Source: Sphingomonas sp. 28-66-16 (GTDB lineage Bacteria; Pseudomonadota; Alphaproteobacteria; Sphingomonadales; Sphingomonadaceae). From it: 64,000 nt of DNA. Position 1 is the stretch's first letter, and every line of letters begins with the position of its first letter. This document shows, one piece after another, positions 17,267-24,724 of this stretch. Where the stretch lies: positions 113,512 through 177,511 of the forward strand of contig NCGF01000010.1 in NCBI GenBank assembly GCA_002281485.1, in the 5' to 3' direction. Made by a program: the position numbers and the translations under genes. The notes beneath the pieces were generated by a model. The model was not told the origin of the DNA and did not search any database. It saw only the letters and a list, made by a program, of their open reading frames with translations.

Positions 17267-18694
17267 ATGGTCGATTCAATCGTCAATACGCTGGGGGCCG
17301 GATCGGGGATCGACACGGTCTCGCTCGTCAACCAGCTCGTCGATGCCCAGTTCGCCGCCAAGAAAAACACGCTGGCCAAGCAAAACCAGACGCTGTCGTC
17401 GCAAATCTCGGGGGTGGCGACGCTCAAGAGCGCGATCACCGATCTCGCCACCGGTCTGAAGACGCTCGCGACCGGCGGGGCGGTATCGACCAGCGCGACC
17501 AGTTCCAACCCCGGTGTCGTCAAGGCCGAGGCGCTGGCCGGTGCCAAGCTCTCGGGCCTGTCGGCGACCCTCGAAGTCCGCCAGCTTGCCCAGAGCCAGT
17601 CGGTCGCGACCGCCCCGGTGGCCGATCGCAGCGCCGCGGTCGGCACCGGCACGCTGACGCTCACCTTCGGTACCGCGACCACCGCGAACGGCGCGCTCAC
17701 GGGTTTCACCGCCGGCAGCGCGGCCCCGATCGACATCGCGATCGACGCGGCGAACGCCAGCCTCGACCAGATCGCTGCGGCGATCAACGCCAAGAATGCC
17801 GGGGTGACGGCCAGCGTCATCACGGATGCCGACGGCGCCAGGCTCGCGTTGAAGGGCAAGACGGGCGCCGATCAGGCCTTCACCCTGACCGCGACCGAAG
17901 ATCCCGGCGCCCCCGGACTGGCGGCGCTGACGGTCGGGGTCGGCAGCAGCGGCACCACCGTCGGCACTGGCGCGCAGGACGCGATTGTCGCGGTCGACGG
18001 CATCGCGCTCAAGCGCTCGACCAACTCGATCAGCGATCTCGTCGACGGGGTGAAACTCGATCTGGTGAGCGCGGCCCCGGGCACGATCGTCAATCTCGGC
18101 AGCAGCGTCCCGACCGATCAGCTGCGCTCGTCGGTCAACGATCTGGTCGCCGCGCTCAACAGTCTGCAGTCGGTGGTGAAGGCGCAGACCAGCGCCAGCG
18201 GCGGCCCGTTGTTCAACGATTCCGCAGCCAAGACACTCCAGCAATCGCTGCGGCGATTCACGCTCACGCCATTGGCGACGTCGACGACGGCGGGGGCGCC
18301 GACCACGCTCGCCGACATCGGCATCGGCACCAATCGCGACGGCTCGCTGTCGGTCAATGCCGATCGCCTGACGGCGGTGCTCAACGCCTATCCCGATGCG
18401 GTCGAAGCGCTGTTCCGCAACGGTACCGGCGCTACCGGCGGCGGCGTTTCGGCGGCGTTCCAGGCGATTGCCGATGCGGCGACCAACACGACCTATGGCC
18501 TTGGTGCGAGCGAGACGCGCTACACCAAGGCACAAAGTGCGATCGCCGATGCCCAGACCAAGGCCGATGCCGACAAGGAAGTGGTGCGCGCCCGGTTGAC
18601 GCGGCAATTTTCGGGCGCCGACGCGCGGGTCGCGGCCTATAAGGCGACGCAATCCTTCCTGACCCAGCAATTCGCGCCGAAACCGACCAATTGA
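17267..18694 (+). CDS. fliD: Flagellar filament cap protein FliD
   Basis: FliD is secreted through the flagellum and caps the filament tip, where it helps flagellin fold. The 475-residue product has the N-terminal FliD_N domain (LGAGSGIDTVSLVNQLVDAQ, then SQISGVATLKSAITDLATGL), a central part with the hook-associated repeat (IDAANASLDQIAAAINAKNA), and the C-terminal FliD_C region (DQLRSSVNDLVAALNSLQSV; TTLADIGIGTNRDGSLSVN; ARLTRQFSGADARVAAYKAT). Its stop overlaps the fliS start by one base, the standard coupling with its neighbour. Confidence 0.94.
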   Translation: MVDSIVNTLGAGSGIDTVSLVNQLVDAQFAAKKNTLAKQNQTLSSQISGVATLKSAITDLATGLKTLATGGAVSTSATSSNPGVVKAEALAGAKLSGLSATLEVRQLAQSQSVATAPVADRSAAVGTGTLTLTFGTATTANGALTGFTAGSAAPIDIAIDAANASLDQIAAAINAKNAGVTASVITDADGARLALKGKTGADQAFTLTATEDPGAPGLAALTVGVGSSGTTVGTGAQDAIVAVDGIALKRSTNSISDLVDGVKLDLVSAAPGTIVNLGSSVPTDQLRSSVNDLVAALNSLQSVVKAQTSASGGPLFNDSAAKTLQQSLRRFTLTPLATSTTAGAPTTLADIGIGTNRDGSLSVNADRLTAVLNAYPDAVEALFRNGTGATGGGVSAAFQAIADAATNTTYGLGASETRYTKAQSAIADAQTKADADKEVVRARLTRQFSGADARVAAYKATQSFLTQQFAPKPTN

Positions 18695-19095
18695 TGACGT
18701 ATTACGCGACCACGATCGGACGTAATCCCGAAGCCACCTATCGCCAGATCGACATCGTCGGGCGGACAGGCGAGGCCGATCCGCATCAACTCGTCCAGCT
18801 GCTTTATGAAGAGTTGGGGCGCGCGCTACGCGCGGCGGCGGCAGCGATCGAAAGCGGCAATGTCGCGATCCGTGCCGAAAAGGCGACCCGATCGATCGCG
18901 ATCCTGTTCGCGCTCGAGGCCGGACTCGATTTCGAGCGCGGCGGCGATCTCGCCAAGACACTGGCAAACCTGTATCGCGGCGCTCGCCGGACGGTGATCG
19001 ACGCCAGCCTGGGTCAGGACCCCCAGCCCTTTCTCGACGCTGCCGAAAATATCGCCGGCATTGCCGAAGCCTGGCGCTCGCTCACGCCGCGTTAG
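18694..19095 (+). CDS. fliS: Flagellin export chaperone FliS
   Basis: FliS binds the C-terminal helix of flagellin in the cytoplasm and prevents early polymerisation. The 133-residue, all-helical product has the family signature DPHQLVQLLYEELGRALRAA, then the second conserved helix EKATRSIAILFALEAGLDFE and LANLYRGARRTVIDASL. I start at the ATG at 18694, which overlaps the fliD stop; a TTG three bases earlier is possible. It is the last gene of the flagellar run. Confidence 0.9.
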   Translation: MTYYATTIGRNPEATYRQIDIVGRTGEADPHQLVQLLYEELGRALRAAAAAIESGNVAIRAEKATRSIAILFALEAGLDFERGGDLAKTLANLYRGARRTVIDASLGQDPQPFLDAAENIAGIAEAWRSLTPR

Positions 19096-19103
19096 GGCGT
19101 GAC

Positions 19104-19144
19104 GACGATCAGGGACGATCAGGGACGATCCGGGGACGATCTGG
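19104..19144. repeat. Four tandem copies of GACGATCNGG
   Basis: The unit GACGATCAGG occurs twice, then GACGATCCGGG and GACGATCTGG follow directly, giving four near-identical 10-11 bp copies just past the fliS stop. It overlaps the end of the EAL-domain relic on the other strand. No role is evident; it could be slippage or remnants of a degraded gene end. Confidence 0.7.
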
Positions 19145-19255
19145 CCGGGCAAGCCGCGCGATGTTCGCTGGCACCAGCCCCGATGCCAAGGCAGGGCTGA
19201 ACAAAATGCCCTGGCCGATATCGCAACCATGGGTCTTGACGAAATCGGCCTGATC
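19145..19255 (-). pseudogene. Relic of an EAL-domain (c-di-GMP phosphodiesterase) C-terminus
   Basis: On the minus strand an open frame contains FVKTHGCDIGQGILFSPALA, which matches the C-terminal end of EAL domains, where a Gly-Cys-Asp/Gln-Gly stretch precedes the last helix. Nothing upstream in this frame resembles the rest of the domain; the expected E-x-V-E region is not recognisable. It is therefore a fragment of roughly 35 codons. EAL proteins often sit near flagellar genes because c-di-GMP controls motility, so this may be the remains of a former neighbour. Confidence 0.4.
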
Positions 19256-19666
19256 AAGCGGGTCTTGGTGCATGCCGCATCGCGCAACGCGGCGACCAGC
19301 TGCATCCTCGAAATCGCGCTCGGGCGCGGTATCGAGTATCTTGCAGCGATCGATCGCGAGCCGTCGCTGCATCCGGGCCCTTTGGTTGTGGAGGGGCGTC
19401 GGGCGCGTGGCCAATGAGGGCGCGATGCTGCCAGCAATGTGCATTATGTCACCCTGATTACATCAACGATGAGCGGCGCTGCGGATAGATAGTTCGATTG
19501 GGGCGGCCCGGTACAGTGCATCGAGTTCATTACAGGCCTGTCAGGTCAGCGAGCGGGCGTTTCTTCGGCCCGATTTCGATCGATTTTTTTGCTGGCAGAT
19601 GACGGGCGAGCCACTTTGCATTTCCGGCGATACGGCTGCAGCGGGCCGGTCGGGGCTGCATGCCCG
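19256..19666. other. Intergenic, no gene recognised
   Basis: Short open frames on both strands here have no recognisable domain and no ribosome site. The stretch around 19440-19520 is less GC-rich than its surroundings (for example ATTATGTCACCCTGATTAC). I see no RNA gene, and no terminator for the convergent fliS and repressor genes beyond weak inverted repeats. Confidence 0.5.
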
Positions 19667-20230
19667 CTAAAGGGCGCGCAACAATCGGGTGGCGATCGCG
19701 AGCCATGGGGGATCGGCGACGACGATCTGGCGCGCGCCGGCGCCGAGCGGCAGCAGATGGAGCTTGCCCGCCTCGCGCCCGATGAGCCGGCCGAACAGAA
19801 ATCGCCCCGCGGCACGCGGCACCAGCACATCGCGGTTGAGCGCCTGACCGAAATCACTGGCGGCGAGCGGCGCGCACCAGATTTCGTCGCCGCTGCGATA
19901 ATCGCCGATCCCGGCCTCGACTCGCACCGCGACCATCCCCGGTGCCGGGCGCGGCGGCGCCAGCGTCGTCGGTCGACGCGGCGCGTGCGCCCCGTGCGCA
20001 TCGAGCAGGGCCGCCACCGCGACGTCGGCGCGATCGGGCAAGGTCACGAGATCGGCCGCCTCGACCCCCAGAGCCGCAGCGATCCGATTGAGCCATTCGA
20101 CCGAGACGGTGCGCATACCCGTTTCGAGGCGACCGATCGTCTGCGCGGTGGTGGGCGGCACGCAGGCGCGCGCGACCGCGTCGAGCGTCATGCCTTTGGC
20201 GCGGCGGACTTCGCGGATCGCGGTGATCAT
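19667..20230 (-). CDS. XRE-family repressor with S24-like C-terminal domain
   Basis: This 187-residue product has an N-terminal Cro/C1-type helix-turn-helix (residues 1-65: AIREVRRAKGMTLDAVARAC, TIGRLETGMRTVSVEWLNRI, AAALGVEAADL) and a C-terminal beta-rich part resembling S24/LexA-like domains (VAVRVEAGIGDYRSGDEIWC; RDVLVPRAAGRFLFGRLIGR; LHLLPLGAGARQIVVADPPW). A catalytic Ser/Lys pair is not clear, so it may not self-cleave. It is divergent from a DUF6456 gene, and the 101-base intergenic region holds AACCAAAACGGTT and repeated GTA(A)GGAAA elements, likely operators. The same motif recurs at 25109-25139. Inference: a stress- or phage-type switch, possibly controlling the GTA cluster. Confidence 0.75.
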   Translation of the reverse strand: MITAIREVRRAKGMTLDAVARACVPPTTAQTIGRLETGMRTVSVEWLNRIAAALGVEAADLVTLPDRADVAVAALLDAHGAHAPRRPTTLAPPRPAPGMVAVRVEAGIGDYRSGDEIWCAPLAASDFGQALNRDVLVPRAAGRFLFGRLIGREAGKLHLLPLGAGARQIVVADPPWLAIATRLLRAL

Positions 20231-20248
20231 CGCAATTTCCTTACAGAT

Positions 20249-20277
20249 GAACCAAAACGGTTATTCACTTTCCTACA
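20249..20277. promoter_or_regulatory. Candidate operator between repressor and DUF6456 gene
   Basis: GAACCAAAACGGT, 4 bases, then CACTTTCCTACA. AACC and GGTT form an inverted repeat with a 5-base spacer. The element lies 19 bases upstream of the repressor start, between it and the divergent DUF6456 gene. The same two blocks, spaced by 6 bases, occur again at 25109-25139, in the same orientation. Confidence 0.5.
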
Positions 20278-20331
20278 AACCCGCCGCCATGGCAATGGTT
20301 CGGTGCGACTCGGCGAGCAGGAGAGCAAGAC

Positions 20332-20823
20332 GTGCGGACATTGGTGGAATGCGAAATCGACGCGCAGGGCGTGCGTCGCGCGTCAGGCCGGGGCGGCGCC
20401 GAGCGGCCGAGACGCCGCAGCGTGACCGTCAATCTCGCCGAATCGCCGCTCGCCTGGCTCAGTACGCGCGGCCTGATCGATGCTCGTCAGGTCGAGGCCG
20501 GCGAGCGGCTGCGCGCTGATTACGAGCGCGCCGCGCTTGCGCCGCGGGTGACGATGCGCTGGGATTCGGCGCCGGTGGCGCGCGGTGCGCGAGGGCCCGA
20601 TGCCGGGCTCGATCCGACCAGCGCCCAGATAGCGGCGAAACGCCGCTTCGATGCGGCGATCGCGGCGGCGGGACCCGGGCTCAACGACATTTTGTGGCGC
20701 GTCGTTTGCGCCGGCGAGGGGCTGCCGATTGCCGAGAAAGCACTCGGCTGGCCGGCGCGGGCGGGCAAGCTCGTGCTCGGGCTCGCACTCGATCGGCTGG
20801 CGGCGCATTACCGACTGCCGTGA
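20332..20823 (+). CDS. DUF6456 domain protein, possible GTA activator relative
   Basis: This 163-residue protein starts at a GTG. After a basic N-terminal segment it carries NLAESPLAWLSTRGLIDARQ, then EAGERLRADYERAALAPRVT, RRFDAAIAAAGPGLNDILWR and KALGWPARAGKLVLGLALDR, the conserved layout of DUF6456: a helical, probably DNA-binding domain with an AEKALGWP recognition-like helix. From memory, relatives of this domain occur in the GTA activators GafA/GafY of other alphaproteobacteria; I could not verify that here. Its divergence from a repressor gene and its presence 4.5 kb from a GTA cluster make such a role plausible but unproven. Confidence 0.75.
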   Translation: MRTLVECEIDAQGVRRASGRGGAERPRRRSVTVNLAESPLAWLSTRGLIDARQVEAGERLRADYERAALAPRVTMRWDSAPVARGARGPDAGLDPTSAQIAAKRRFDAAIAAAGPGLNDILWRVVCAGEGLPIAEKALGWPARAGKLVLGLALDRLAAHYRLP

Positions 20824-20888
20824 TGCGCGCAAGGCCGCGCCGACAGGCGGGGATTTCCATCGACCGCCCCAGCCCCTAGATAGCGGCC

Positions 20889-21842
20889 ATGCGCTTTGCC
20901 CTCACCAAATGCCACGGCTCCGGCAATGATTTTCCGATGATCGATGCCAGATCGATCGATTTGCCCGATGCCGCCTGGGCCGGGATCGCCCGCGCGCTGG
21001 CGGATCGCGGTGGGCCGGTCGGGGGAGATGGTCTGCTGCTGTTGACGACATCGGGAAATCTCTATCCCTTTGAAATGCGGATGTTTAATTCCGATGGATC
21101 GGAGGCGGAGACGTGCCTCAACGGGTTGCGCTGCGTCGCGCGGGCGGGATTTGCGGCGCTGGGGATCGACGCGGCGCTGGTCGGGCTGAAGACCAGCAGC
21201 GCGACGGTCGCGCGCGCCGCCGATCTTGCCCCCGGCGTGTACGGGGTTCGCGAGACGGCGGGCCCCGCAAGCCTCGATACCGCCCAGTGGCCGATCGCGG
21301 GGGTCGAGCGGCTGATCGACGCGCCGCTGCCGATGCTGCCCGATGGCCCGGCGTTCACGGCGGTGGCGATGCCCAACCCCCATCTGGTCGCCTTCGTCGC
21401 GCATGTCGACGAGGCCGAACTGGGGCGGATCGGCGGCATCTTCGAGGGCGCGCCCGACTGGCTGCCCAACCGCGCCAACGTCTCGTTCGTCGAGCAGCGC
21501 GGGGCCGACCTGTTCGTGCGCACCTTCGAGCGCGGCGTGGGGCTGACCGACAGCTGCGGGTCGGCAATGGCGGCGGCAACCTATGCCGCCTGCCTGACGG
21601 GGCGGGTGCCGTTCGATGTGCCGCTGACCGTCTTCAACGCCGGCGGGATGGTCCGCGCCCACGCCGACGCAGCCGGCATGGTCACGTTGATCGGCAACGC
21701 GACGTTCGAATGGGCCGGGACGATCGAGGTCGATCCGGCGCGCGCGCTGGCGGGCGATCTGGTGATCGAGACGTGGTTTCGCGACGAGATTGCCGGGTGG
21801 GCGGCGTTGGTCGACGGGCTGGCGACGGGCCGCCGTGCCTGA
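20889..21842 (+). CDS. dapF: Diaminopimelate epimerase family protein
   Basis: DapF converts LL- to meso-diaminopimelate for lysine and peptidoglycan synthesis, using two cysteines as acid and base. The 317-residue product has the N-terminal KCHGSGNDFPMIDAR, the first catalytic region SDGSEAETCLNGLRC and the second, LTDSCGSAMAAATYAACLTG. Both cysteines are present, but the usual C-G-N-G after the first reads C-L-N-G, and the protein is longer than typical (about 275). It could be a diverged paralogue rather than the main enzyme. It follows the DUF6456 gene by 65 bases. Confidence 0.82.
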   Translation: MRFALTKCHGSGNDFPMIDARSIDLPDAAWAGIARALADRGGPVGGDGLLLLTTSGNLYPFEMRMFNSDGSEAETCLNGLRCVARAGFAALGIDAALVGLKTSSATVARAADLAPGVYGVRETAGPASLDTAQWPIAGVERLIDAPLPMLPDGPAFTAVAMPNPHLVAFVAHVDEAELGRIGGIFEGAPDWLPNRANVSFVEQRGADLFVRTFERGVGLTDSCGSAMAAATYAACLTGRVPFDVPLTVFNAGGMVRAHADAAGMVTLIGNATFEWAGTIEVDPARALAGDLVIETWFRDEIAGWAALVDGLATGRRA

Positions 21843-22078
21843 TCAAATGATGCCCCGGATCGGTTCGGTGGTATCGGGCGTCGCGCCGACCGATCGCTCT
21901 GGCCTCGAAGCCCGGCCTAGCTGACCATGTCGATGGGCCGTTGGTCACCAGCTCGGCGTGCGCACGCTAGCAGGCGCGGCGATCGCAACGCCCGCGGGCC
22001 TACGCAGCCAAATCACCCCTGACGCGTTCTCCCCAGCTGCCATCGCCGACGATGCGCGGCAAGCCAAAGGAAATGACG
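21843..22078. other. Intergenic with one inverted repeat
   Basis: A GATCGGT...ACCGATC inverted repeat near 21855-21895 follows dapF and could be a weak terminator, but has no T tract. I see no gene or RNA here. Confidence 0.4.
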
Positions 22079-22423
22079 ATGCGAGCAATCATGAAGGCCC
22101 TGGTGATCGGGGCGATGGGTTTCGGGATGATCGCCCCGGCGATCGCCGAGGTAAACGTTCGCCAGCTCAACCAGGAACGCCGGATCGATGCCGGCCGCCG
22201 ATCGGGCAAGCTGAGCGCCGCCGAGGGCAAGAAACTGCGCGACGAACAGCGCGCGATCAGCCGGCTCGGCGTGCGATTGCGCGCGCGCCATCACGGTCGG
22301 CTGACCGCCGCCGACAACCGGCTTATCAAGGCGCGCCAGGATGCCGCCGATCGCCATATCCTCCAGCAAAAGCATGATCGCCAGCGCGGGCGGGACCATC
22401 TGAAGGTCAAGATCACCAACTGA
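22079..22423 (+). CDS. Small exported basic protein, unknown
   Basis: This 114-residue product has a clear signal peptide (MKALVIGAMGFGMIAPAIA) with probable cleavage after AIA, leaving a mature protein of about 90 residues rich in Arg, Lys, Gln and Ala (NVRQLNQERRIDAGRRSGKL; KLRDEQRAISRLGVRLRAR). The helical, charged pattern repeats loosely twice (RIDAGRRSGKL.AAEGKKLRDEQ and RHHGRLTAADNRLIKARQD), which resembles EF-hand-less periplasmic helical proteins. ATG at 22079 is preceded by AAAGGA at 7 bases. I do not know its function. Confidence 0.65.
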   Translation: MRAIMKALVIGAMGFGMIAPAIAEVNVRQLNQERRIDAGRRSGKLSAAEGKKLRDEQRAISRLGVRLRARHHGRLTAADNRLIKARQDAADRHILQQKHDRQRGRDHLKVKITN

Positions 22424-22480
22424 CGCACGCGTCGCTAGAGCGCCGATTGTTAATAACCTATATGGCACATTTGTCTTGAC

Positions 22481-22488
22481 ATCGTCAC
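22481..22488. repeat. Target-site duplication, left copy (ATCGTCAC)
   Basis: ATCGTCAC lies directly outside the left inverted repeat; the same 8 bases lie directly outside the right one at 25248-25255. Eight bases is the duplication size known for the IS1595 family. Confidence 0.88.
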
Positions 22489-22512
22489 GGCAATTATACA
22501 CTTTACAAACCC
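22489..22512. repeat. Left terminal inverted repeat of the IS1595 element
   Basis: Starts GGCAATTATACACTTTACAA and continues ACCC. It pairs with the reverse complement of 25224-25247 (starting GGGCATTATGCACTTTACAA) with three mismatches, all within the first ten positions. Confidence 0.9.
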
Positions 22513-22557
22513 ACGAAATGAGGGGATAAGGGCCTATCAATGTAGATAGGTCTAACC

Positions 22558-23508
22558 ATGTCGGTTCTCTCATCCCCTCATTTTCACGACGAAGCCAAAG
22601 CTTTCGAGTTTCTGGAAAGCATTGTTTGGGCAAATGGCGTGACGTGCCCGCATTGCGGCGTGGTCGATGGCCGCGTTTATGATCTGGCTGGCGTGCGCTC
22701 AAAGCCTTCGAAGAAGAACCCGGAAGGCGTTGTTCGTCACGGCCTGAAAAAGTGTGGCGAGTGCCGCCAGCAGTTCACCGTCAAGGTCGGCACCGTGTTC
22801 GAGCATGCCCGCCTGCCGCTGCACAAGATGCTACAGGCTGTGCATCTTATGGTGTCGAGCAAGAAGGGTATCAGCTCGCACCAGCTTAGCCGCGTTCTCG
22901 AGGTCCAGTACAAGACGGCATGGTTTCTTGCTCATCGCATCCGCGAAGCAATGCGCGAGGGTGATCTTGGCATGCTCGGCGCTTCCGGTGGCCGGGTTGA
23001 GGTTGATGAAACCTACATTGGTCGCAAGGCTGGCGCTGCTGGCGTGAAGGCCCCAAAGGCATCCGGTTCGGCCCATAAGAACCGCGTCATGGCGCTGATC
23101 GATCGCGACACCGGCATTGCCCGTTCCATGCCCGCCAATGGCCTTGCACGCGATGAGGTCGCGCAGATCGTTCGCGCCAACATCGCCAAGGAAGCCAAGC
23201 TAACGACCGACGAAAGCCGCCTCTACAGCGCGGTTGGTCGCGAATATGCCAGTCACGATTTCGTGACGCATGGCCGTAGCGAGTACGTCCGTGGCGATGT
23301 GTCGACCAACACTGTCGAAGGATATTTTTCCATCTTCAAGCGTGGCATGCGCGGCGTGTACCAGCATTGCGGGGAGAAGCATCTGCATCGCTACTGTGCC
23401 GAGTTTGCATTTCGCTACAGCAACCGCGTCGCGTTTGGTGTCGATGATCGCCAGCGCGCCGTGAAGGGGTTGCAAGGCATTGTGGGCAAACGGCTAACTT
23501 ATCGCTGA
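22558..23508 (+). CDS. IS1595-family transposase
   Basis: This 316-residue DDE-type transposase has an N-terminal zinc ribbon (CPHCGVV ... CGECRQQFTVKVGTVF), then the IS1595/ISXO2-like region (LPLHKMLQAVHLMVSSKKGI; SRVLEVQYKTAWFLAHRIRE), with the first catalytic Asp in VEVDETYIG, the second region at TTDESRLYSAVGREYASHDF and the third at NTVEGYFSIFKRGMRGVYQH. No frameshift or stop interrupts it. It starts 69 bases inside the left end. Codon use is close to that of the host, unlike the passenger genes behind it. Confidence 0.93.
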   Translation: MSVLSSPHFHDEAKAFEFLESIVWANGVTCPHCGVVDGRVYDLAGVRSKPSKKNPEGVVRHGLKKCGECRQQFTVKVGTVFEHARLPLHKMLQAVHLMVSSKKGISSHQLSRVLEVQYKTAWFLAHRIREAMREGDLGMLGASGGRVEVDETYIGRKAGAAGVKAPKASGSAHKNRVMALIDRDTGIARSMPANGLARDEVAQIVRANIAKEAKLTTDESRLYSAVGREYASHDFVTHGRSEYVRGDVSTNTVEGYFSIFKRGMRGVYQHCGEKHLHRYCAEFAFRYSNRVAFGVDDRQRAVKGLQGIVGKRLTYR

Positions 23509-23678
23509 TTGACGGCGGGCCATCAGCATCACGTGGCACCAAAACGGCAGCGCACTCGTTGGAGAGCAAAGCCGCACCGGGGCCGGTAGCCGTGGTGCTA
23601 GTGAGCCGGGCAGACAAAAACTCTAGCATCTGTCAAGCCCATATGATAACATATCGATGGACTAGATTGGACGTGCCC

Positions 23679-24245
23679 ATGGCCGACATCAATTTCACGG
23701 TTGACGTGCCTCGCGGACAAGAGCGGTTTCGCGAGCTGGTCCTGTATGTCTCAAAGCGCTGCGCAGATGACGACACATTCGGCGCGACAATGCTAAATAA
23801 GATTCTCTATTATGCTGATTTTCAAGCCTATGAGCGGCTTGGGATGCCTTTGACTGGTGTGCCATATTTTCGTATAAAAAATGGGCCAGCACCTTTTCAC
23901 GTGATGAAAGTACGTCGCGATTTAGTTGAAGAAGGTGCGCTATTAATCAAAGAGGTGCCATACGGCAACTACGTCCAGCATCGTTCAGTTGCTTTACGTG
24001 AGGCAGACCTGAGCCTTTTTTCAAAAGGTGAATTAGAAATAGTTGATCAGGTAATTGAGGCATTGTCGGGAAAAACTGCAACTAAAATTAGTTTCGAGAG
24101 TCACAAGATCGCGTGGCATGTTCTTGGTGATAAAGAGCGGATACCATACGAGGCAGCCTTCTTCTCGGATGAAGGCGCAACCGCCGTCGATACTAAAGAG
24201 GCCCGGAGGCTAAACGAAAAGTATGGCTGGGAGCTTCGGATCTAA
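23679..24245 (+). CDS. Panacea/SocA-type (DUF4065) antitoxin-like protein, passenger gene
   Basis: This 188-residue protein has the Panacea-domain core: TMLNKILYYADFQAYERLGM, TGVPYFRIKNGPAPFHVMKV, then a helical C-terminus with SKGELEIVDQVIEALSGKTA and ISFESHKIAWHVLGDKERIP. Panacea domains are found in SocA and in many toxin-neutralising antitoxins paired with very varied toxins. The frame is open upstream to 23559; I start at the ATG at 23679, though one at 23643 is possible. AT-rich third positions and many rare codons set it apart from the host genes. It overlaps the next gene by 23 bases, so the two are likely co-translated. Confidence 0.72.
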   Translation: MADINFTVDVPRGQERFRELVLYVSKRCADDDTFGATMLNKILYYADFQAYERLGMPLTGVPYFRIKNGPAPFHVMKVRRDLVEEGALLIKEVPYGNYVQHRSVALREADLSLFSKGELEIVDQVIEALSGKTATKISFESHKIAWHVLGDKERIPYEAAFFSDEGATAVDTKEARRLNEKYGWELRI

Positions 24246-24573
24246 TGGATGGCAGATCGTCGAAAGCGATAGCTATGACGAATCTGTCTTAGAGTGTGGA
24301 GGTTATCCCGCTGTTGAAGACGCGATTGCTTGGGTCGACTTTTTTCTGAATCGCAATCCGTTGGCCATACCGAGACTGGACTTTGATTCCGATATTCGGA
24401 TCATTAAAACAAAACTTCGCATCAAGGGCGGCGAAGCCATCCCTGCATATCGGCTCTTCCTTACTGTCGACGAGACTAGCCGCACTGTGACAAAGCTTCA
24501 CGTGTCGATCTCACAGCCTGAAGATATGGCATTTGGCGATCCTTGGGAGGAATATGATGACCCAACCTTTTAA
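24223..24573 (+). CDS. Unknown passenger protein, possible toxin partner
   Basis: This 116-residue, acidic protein starts at an ATG within the end of the Panacea gene. Its C-terminal half (DIRIIKTKLRIKGGEAIPAY, RLFLTVDETSRTVTKLHVSI) alternates strand-like segments in a way that recalls RelE/ParE-fold toxins, but no catalytic residues can be assigned, and I do not claim the family. Tight overlap with an antitoxin-type gene and carriage on a transposon make a toxin-antitoxin pair the most economical idea. Low GC supports a foreign origin. Confidence 0.55.
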   Translation: MAGSFGSNGWQIVESDSYDESVLECGGYPAVEDAIAWVDFFLNRNPLAIPRLDFDSDIRIIKTKLRIKGGEAIPAYRLFLTVDETSRTVTKLHVSISQPEDMAFGDPWEEYDDPTF

Positions 24574-24724
24574 GCCAACCCAACTCAACAAGTTCAAAGA
24601 AGCTGCGCGCGACCTTGAGACAGATGACGATCTGGAGCGCTTTAAGGAGCGGCTGGGCAACCTGATGCGTCTAAAGCCTGTGGATAAGCCTGTTGATGAC
24701 GCGGAACAGACCGGGGGCGCTTGA
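24557..24724 (+). CDS. Small acidic protein, third passenger gene
   Basis: This 55-residue product (MTQPFKPTQLNKFKEAARDL, then ETDDDLERFKERLGNLMRL) is a charged helical protein. GGGAGG lies 6 bases before the ATG at 24557; the ATG three bases earlier is too close. It overlaps the previous gene by 17 bases, completing a three-gene unit. Short proteins of the type FKEAARxLExDDxExxFxExL are common next to small toxin-like genes in alphaproteobacteria, but their function is unknown to me. Confidence 0.6.
   Translation: MTQPFKPTQLNKFKEAARDLETDDDLERFKERLGNLMRLKPVDKPVDDAEQTGGA

Noticed and set aside
22441-22480. CtrA-type TTAA site before the IS element
   Set aside because: Only one half matches (TTAATAACCTATATG).
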